This document shows, one piece after another, positions 57,978-64,000 of a DNA stretch of 64,000 nucleotides; position 1 is the first letter of the stretch, and the number at the start of each line of letters is the position of its first letter. Position numbers and translations under genes: made by a program. This DNA comes from Saccopteryx bilineata. Taxonomy: Eukaryota; Chordata; Mammalia; Chiroptera; Emballonuridae. The stretch is from assembly GCF_036850765.1 (NCBI RefSeq), contig NC_089493.1:132624239-132688238 (forward strand). The letters run 5' to 3'. A model generated the notes under the pieces. The model saw only the letters and a list, made by a program, of their open reading frames with translations. It did not search any database and was not told the DNA's origin.

Positions 57978-59049
57978 TCCGGTTGAGCACCACTGACGTT
58001 CCCAGCGGCCCGCACACTGCGAGTGGGGGTCGCCGGACACTGGTGCCCGGAGCGCCCCATTCACGCGCGTACCTTGGGCATTCCACGTGCCCAGGGCACC
58101 CTGCTGGCCCACACACCCAGGGGGCTCCATTATCCTGCACCTGGTGCGGTCCAGCCGCCAGCGGCGGGGCGAGCGGGAGAGGCTTGGGAGATTCTCTCCG
58201 TGGGCGGGGAACCTCACCCAGCCATTCAAGCTAACAATCAAGCGTTGTGGGAGGGGCGCGCGCAGGCAGCCTAAAATACCTTCAGAAGCACAGCTGCGAC
58301 CCAATCACTGAAATTAGCTTAACCCATAAAATCTGCTCACCCTCGGTTCTAATTGATAAGATCTCTCTCAGTTCAGCGATCCAAGACAAGAGGCGTGATA
58401 TTTTTTAGTGCCTCTCGCTAAAGGGGCAGGGGCAACTTCTGATTGATAGAGCCTCCATATTCAGGGATAAACGCTAACAAAAAGGACTTGGCAGATAATA
58501 AGGTCTACACTACACTAGTCGTAAGCAGAGACTAGTGCCTCTTCTTCCCTGCAAAAACAGGCTACAAAGTGTGGAAAGCCTGGGTTGAGAGGTCCAACTA
58601 AATGATAGGCGCTGAACAGTCACCTTGACAACAATTGACTCCCACCCCCGCCTGATTACACTGGAGGCCCTGACTGTCAGAGCCTTTCCCAAAGCCTTGC
58701 ACTGAGTGGGGATAGAGTGGGGATTTCCCAGCTCTTTGAGCCTCTTACTCCCCAGGCAGAAGCAGTTGCAGCCTTATAGCTGGATCACCAGGCTGCTAAT
58801 TCAGAAAGGGGGGACTAGGAGAGAGAATCCAGGAAAGCAAACTCTCTCATCGTTGGACCCTGCAAATGCCAACAAGCCTTGACTACCAGCAAGACTAAAG
58901 CCAATTATATGACATTGCCATAGAATCCCATCAACTGCAAATCCCTACCTAAGTGTGACACAGGGGCAGAGCCTGGGGTACAGAGTCACTGACCAGGAAG
59001 AGGGAGAGAAAAGAAAAAGGAAGAAGTTAACCTCTCAAAATCAAGAAAA

Positions 59050-59960
59050 ACCCACAGACTTTACAACTTGATCCACTAATTTTTTTTTTGTTGTTGTTGT
59101 TTGTTTCTTCTATCTTTTTGGCTTTATTTCCTCCACCTCGGTCCTTCTATTCTCTGCCCATCTTATGCTTCCCCTTTCTTGAACTACACTACCCATGAGT
59201 GTTGCGTTTTATTTTTCTTCTTCATCCTCACCCTCCTTTAAGGTTATACTCCAAAACACTTAACTCTCACTCTCTCCTCTTTTGTTTTTTTTTGTCTTGC
59301 TTTATTTTGTTTTTTCTCTTCCTATTTTATTTCTTCCTTCGTTTTTCTCTTTTTCTTATTTTTTCCTTTCTATTCGTTTTTTCTTTTCTCATTTTACTTT
59401 CCTCCTATATAATCCTCAATCACAAACAAATTAGTTAATTTGGGACTCAAGGCTTTATTTTTGGCTTTATTTCTCTTTTTTGCTTTTGTTTTTATTTTTT
59501 TTTCTTGTTTGTTTATTTTTGTGACATTTTGGGTCCTCCCAACCCAAGATCTCCATTGTATTTAGTCTTCGCTCCACTTAATACAACAGATTTTTACTTA
59601 TTATTTTTATTTCTTTCTTCTTTATTATTCTTTTTTGGTCCTTTTTTCTGGTTCCCTCTTATCCCTCTCATTATATCTCTTAGTTGACTATCACTTACAA
59701 GCAAATCATCTTATGCTTGTCTAAGATTTTCTTCCTTTTTTTTTTTTGCATTTAGTAGGTCCCTACTCCCTTTTTTTGCCCCTTGAACTCTTCACCCCAA
59801 ATCAGGCCCTCCATAATAGGCACGATATTTCCCTGAGGAGGGAAGAGGAGGAAAAGAGAAGAGAGAAAAAAAGGGGGAAATAATAAATTATTACTGTTTT
59901 TTTTGTGGGGTGTTTTACCTTTTTTTTTTTTTTTTACTTTTTACTCTTTATTAATTCTAA
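59050..59960 (+). other. T-rich polypyrimidine tract of L1 5'UTR
   Basis: About 0.9 kb of strongly T/C-biased sense-strand sequence runs up to ORF1. Equivalent tracts precede ORF1 in the other copies (29,550-30,700 with a SINE inside; 47,220-48,150; and the A/G-rich complement at 39,180-40,120). Confidence 0.85.
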
Positions 59961-59988
59961 TTAGTGCTATCAATAAGACCACCCTCAG

Positions 59989-61014
59989 ATGCCAATAAGA
60001 AAGAGGAAATCGAATATTATGGATACAAAAGAAAGAGAGGTAACACAAATAGATGTGGAAAAATCTATGGAGAAAAGACTTAACATATTGGAAGCCTTGG
60101 AGCTAAATGACAGAGAATTTAAAATAGAAATCTTAAAAATACTCAGAGATATACAAGAAAACACAGAAAGGCAATATAGGGAGATCAGAAAACAACTCAA
60201 TGAACACAAAGAATATATTACCAAGGAAATTGAAACTATAAAAACAAATCAAACAGAAATGAAAAACTCAATTCACGAGCTGAAAAACGAGGTAACAAGC
60301 TTAGCTAACAGAACAGCCCAAATTGAAGATAGGATTAGTGAAATAGAAGACAAACAACTTGAGGCACAACAGAGAGAAGAAGAAAGAGACTCAAAAATAA
60401 TAAAAAATGAGAAAGCCCTACAGGAATTGTCTGACTCCATCAGAAAGAATAACATAAGAATAATAGGTATATCAGAGGGAGAAGAGAAAAAAAATGGAAT
60501 GGAGAATATACTCAAACAAATAATAGACGAGAACTTCCCAAGCTTGTGGAAGGAACTAAAGCCTCAATTTCAAGAAGCAAACAGAACACCAAGTTTTCTT
60601 AACCCCAACAAACCCACTCCAAGGCACATCATAATAAAGATGACACAAACCAATGACAAAGAAAAAATTCTCAAGGCAGCCAGGGAAAAGAAGAGTACAA
60701 CATATAAAGGAAGGCCTTTTAGATTATCATCAGATTTCTCAGCAGAAATTATACAAGCTAGAAGAGAGTGGACCCCAATATTTAAAGCCCTGAAAGAGAG
60801 GAACTTTCAGCCAAGAATACTATACCCATCAAAGCTATCCTTCAAGTATGAAGGAGATATAAAAACATTCACAAATACAGAAAAGATGAGAGAATTTATC
60901 AACAGAAAGCCCCCACTCCAGGAAATACTAAAGGGGGTTTTCCAACCAGATTCAAAGAACAAAAGAAAACAACATCACAAGTCACAAGTAACAGCTCCAC
61001 CAAGAACACAATAA
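59989..61014 (+). CDS. L1 ORF1 protein, intact, 341 aa
   Basis: L1 ORF1 protein is a trimeric RNA-binding nucleic-acid chaperone that packages L1 RNA in the cytoplasm. The frame is uninterrupted from ATG at 59,989. It has a basic start (MPIRKRKS) and an N-terminal heptad-like, Glu/Lys/Leu-rich coiled coil at about residues 20-150. An RRM follows at about 155-250 (RIIGISEGEE, NFPSLWKELK). The C-terminal domain at about 250-330 contains TYKGRPFRLSSDFSA, QARREWTPIFKALKERNFQP and KLSFKYEGDIK. The length is typical of mammalian ORF1p (human is 338). Because the element's ORF2 is broken, this ORF1 could act only in trans, if it is expressed at all. Confidence 0.93.
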   Translation: MPIRKRKSNIMDTKEREVTQIDVEKSMEKRLNILEALELNDREFKIEILKILRDIQENTERQYREIRKQLNEHKEYITKEIETIKTNQTEMKNSIHELKNEVTSLANRTAQIEDRISEIEDKQLEAQQREEERDSKIIKNEKALQELSDSIRKNNIRIIGISEGEEKKNGMENILKQIIDENFPSLWKELKPQFQEANRTPSFLNPNKPTPRHIIIKMTQTNDKEKILKAAREKKSTTYKGRPFRLSSDFSAEIIQARREWTPIFKALKERNFQPRILYPSKLSFKYEGDIKTFTNTEKMREFINRKPPLQEILKGVFQPDSKNKRKQHHKSQVTAPPRTQ

Positions 61015-61316
61015 AACCAAACTTAAACTGTGACAACAAAGGAAAAAAAGGGGGGAGAGGATGGAGATTAACAGTAGCAAAGGATGATGAAGTGCAGAAA
61101 TACTTATAAGATAGGGTACTACAATGAATAAAGTAGGTACACATTTCATTACTTAATGGTAACCACCCTTAAAAAAACCACCACAAAAACACTTGACTTA
61201 AAAAAGGTAGCAACAGAGGAAAGAAGTATGGAACACAAACAAACAAAAACAAATGATAGAAAAACAAAAGAGAAGAATCAAACTAGATACAAAACTAACA
61301 GAAAGCAATTTATAAA

Positions 61317-64000
61317 ATGGCAGTAGGGAACCCACAAGTGTCAATAATTACACTAAATGTAAATGGATTAAACTTACCAATAAAAAGACACAGAGTAGCA
61401 GAATGGATTAAAAAAGAAAATCCAACTATATGCTGCCTACAAGAAACACATCTAAGCAACAAGGATAAAAACAAATTCAAAGTGAAAGGCTGGAAAACAA
61501 TACTCCAAGCAAACAACACCCAAAAAAAAGCAGGCGTAGCAATACTCATATCTAATAATGCTGACTACAAGACAGAAAAAGTACTCAGAGACAAAAATGG
61601 TCATTTCATAATGATTAAGGGGACACTGAATCAAGAAGACATAACAATCCGTAATATATATGCACCAAACCAAGGAGCACCAAAATATATAAGACAGCTA
61701 CTTATTGACCTTAAAACAAAAACTAACAAAAATACAATCATACATGGAGACCTCAATACACCGCTGACGGCTCTAGATCGGTCATCCAAACAGAGAATCA
61801 ATAAAGATATAGTGGCCTTAAACGAAATACTAGAACACCTGGATATGATAGACATCTACAGGACACTTCATCCCAAAGCGACAGAGTATACATTTTTCTC
61901 TAGTGTACATGGAACATTCTCAAGAATTGACCATATGTTGGGTCACAAAGACAATATCAGCAAATTTAGAGAAATTGAAATTGTACCAAGCATATTTTCT
62001 AATCATAAAGCCTTGAAACTAGAATTCAACTGCAAAAAAGAGGGGGAAAAACCCACAAAAATGTGGAAACTAAACAACATACTTCTAAAAAATGAATGGG
62101 TCAAAGAAGATTTAAGCGCAGAAATCAAAAGATATATACAGACAAATGAAAATGAAAATACGACATATCAGAATCTCTGGGATGCAGCAAAAGCAGTAAT
62201 AAGAGGAAAGTTCATATCACTTCAGGTCTATATGAACAAACAAGAGAGAGCCGAAGTAAACCACTTAACTTCACACCTTAAGGAACTAGAAAAAGAAGAA
62301 CAAAGACAACCCAAAACCAGCCGAAGAGAGGGGATAATAAAAATCAGAGCAGAAATAAATGAAATAGAGAACAGAAAAACTATAGAAAAAATCAATAAAA
62401 CAAGGAGCTGGTTCTTTGAAAAGATCAACAAAATTGACAAACCCTTGGCAAGACTCACCAAGGAAAAAAGACACAGGACTCAAATAAATAAAATCCAAAA
62501 TGAAAGAGGAGAGATCACCACAGACATCATAGAAATACAAAGAATTATTGTAGAATACTATGAAAAATTATATGCCACCAAATACAACAATCTAGAAGAA
62601 ATGGATAAATTCCTAGAACAATACAACCTTCCTAGACTGAGTCATGAAGAAGCAGAAAGCCTAAACAGACCAATCAGCAGGGAGGAAATAGAAAAAACTA
62701 TTAAAAATCTCCCCAAAAATAAAAGTCCAGGCCCAGACGGTTATACTAGTGAATTCTATCAAACATTCAAAGAAGACTTGGTTCCTATTCTACTCAAAGT
62801 CTTCCAAAAAATTGAAGAAGAAGCAATACTTCCAAACACATTTTATGAGGCCAACAGAACCCTTATACCAAAACCTGGCAAGGATGGCACAAAGAAAGAA
62901 AACTACAGACCAATATCTCTAATGAATACAGATGCTAAAATACTAAACAAAATACTGGCAAACCGAATACAACAACATATTAAAAAAATAATACATCATG
63001 ATCAAGTGGGATTCATCCCAGAATCTCAAGGATGGTTCAACATACGTAAAACGGTTAACGTAATACACCATATCAACAAAACAAAGAACAAAAACCACAT
63101 GATCTTATCAATAGATGCAGAAAAGGCTTTTGATAAAATACAACACAATTTTATGTTAGACTCTCAACAAAATGGGTATAGAAGGAAAATATCTCAACAT
63201 GATAAAGGCCATATATGATAAACCATCAGCCAACATCCTATTAAACGGCATAAAACTGAGGACTTTCTACCTTAAATCAGGAACAAGACAGGGTTGTCCA
63301 CTCTCTCCACTTGTATTCAACGTGGTGCTAGAAGTTCTGGCCAGAGAAATCAGACAAGACAAAGAAATAAAAGGCATCCATATCGGAAAAGAAGAAGTAA
63401 AGCTATCACTTTTTGCTGATGATATGATCCTATACATCGAAAACCCAAAGGACTCCACAAAAAGATTATTAGAAACAATAAACCAATACAGTAAGGTCGC
63501 AGGATACAAAATTAACATACATTAGTCCATAGCCTTTCTATATGCCAACAATGAAATATTAGAAAACGAACTCAAAAAAATAATCCCCTTCACGATTGCA
63601 ACAAAAAAAATAAAATACCTAGGAATAAACATAACAAAGAACGTAAAGGGCCTATATAATGAAAATTACAAAGCATTGTTAAGGGAAATCGAAAAAGATA
63701 CAATGAGATGGAAAAATATTCCTTGTTCTTGGATAGGAAGAATAAATATAATCAAAATGGCCATATTACCCAAAGCAATATACAAATTTAATGCAATTCC
63801 CATCAAAATCCCTATGAGATTTTTTAAAGAAATGGAACAAAAAATCATCAGATTTATATGGAACTATAACAAACCCCGAATAGCCAAAACAATCCTAAGG
63901 AAAAAGAATGAAGCTGGGGGCATTACAATACCTGACTTTAAACTATATTATAGGGCCACAATAATCAAAACAGCATGGTATTGGCAAAAAAAATAGACAC
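61317..64000 (+). pseudogene. L1 ORF2, broken by frameshift and nonsense, 3' cut by window
   Basis: ORF2 encodes the endonuclease and reverse transcriptase that perform target-primed reverse transcription. ATG at 61,317. The APE-type endonuclease covers residues 1 to about 240 ([21 protein letters not shown]). The segment with [13 protein letters not shown] and the RT fingers follow, open to 63,218. A 2-nt deletion near 63,156 (DKIQHNFML-) breaks the frame. RT resumes in another frame at 63,172 with [10 protein letters not shown] and the catalytic [10 protein letters not shown] (FADD at 63,412-63,423). A TAG at 63,523-63,525 replaces a Lys codon seen in relatives, and reading continues 63,676 to the window end. 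Confidence 0.93.

Larger units (their letters stand above)
57631..64000 (+). mobile_element. Young L1, 5' complete, 3' beyond window
   Basis: Starts gagtgacgtcacggaaatgg at 57,631, directly after satellite '…ataacaagc'. The 5'UTR of about 2.36 kb has a GC-rich, CpG-rich first 700 bp and a T-rich tract of about 0.9 kb before ORF1. ORF1 spans 59,989-61,014, a 302-nt spacer follows, and ORF2 runs from 61,317 to beyond the window. It resembles the minus-strand copy at 33,720-41,484 closely over all shared parts, so both belong to one recent subfamily. Because the window ends inside ORF2, its TSD and 3' end cannot be seen. Confidence 0.95.

Overview
The window looks like nuclear DNA from a bat, most likely a rhinolophoid (horseshoe or leaf-nosed) bat. 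The basis is its dispersed repeats: several tRNA-derived SINEs of kinds I know from bat genomes, L1 LINEs, ancient MaLR-type LTR fragments, and a multi-exon vertebrate gene relic. There are no operons or prokaryotic signals. Species assignment is inference from repeat families and was not computed.

Bases 1-19,100 are the gene-bearing, fairly GC-rich part. On the minus strand I recognise six exons of PLCXD1 (a PI-PLC X-domain protein; its human orthologue lies in pseudoautosomal region 1) between 14,705 and 7,596. Every exon has the expected length after correction for indels, and every AG/GT splice site is present. The reading frame is nevertheless broken by six indels and two in-frame stops, so this is an unprocessed pseudogene or a degenerate sex-linked/duplicated copy. 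The introns hold MaLR fragments and SINEs. I see no other convincing gene.

Bases 19,100-27,900 are a repeat graveyard: a 5'-inverted L1 3' end, the 5' half of an ancient minus-strand L1, several SINEs, and an LTR-like repeat of uncertain family.

Bases 27,900-64,000 are dominated by two things. One is a tandem satellite of about 336 bp per monomer, roughly 28-29 monomers in three blocks (31,629-33,695; 42,591-46,033; 53,559-57,629), with at least three monomer types and a partial higher-order repeat of about 3.04 kb. The other is a set of L1 elements that flank or interrupt it. These are a 3'-truncated L1 at the left edge, a minus-strand full-length L1 (33,720-41,484) nested inside an older twin-primed L1, a full-length plus-strand L1 (46,034-53,558), and a young plus-strand L1 (57,631 to the window end). 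The young copy has an intact 341-codon ORF1 but an ORF2 broken by a frameshift and a stop.

These L1s share an unusual layout: a 5'UTR of about 2.2-2.4 kb that begins with a perfect CRE (TGACGTCA) next to a YY1-like site, a T-rich tract of about 0.9 kb just before ORF1, and an ORF1-ORF2 spacer of about 300 nt. The most notable items are the decayed PLCXD1, the satellite with its recurrent CACGTG motifs, and this L1 promoter architecture.
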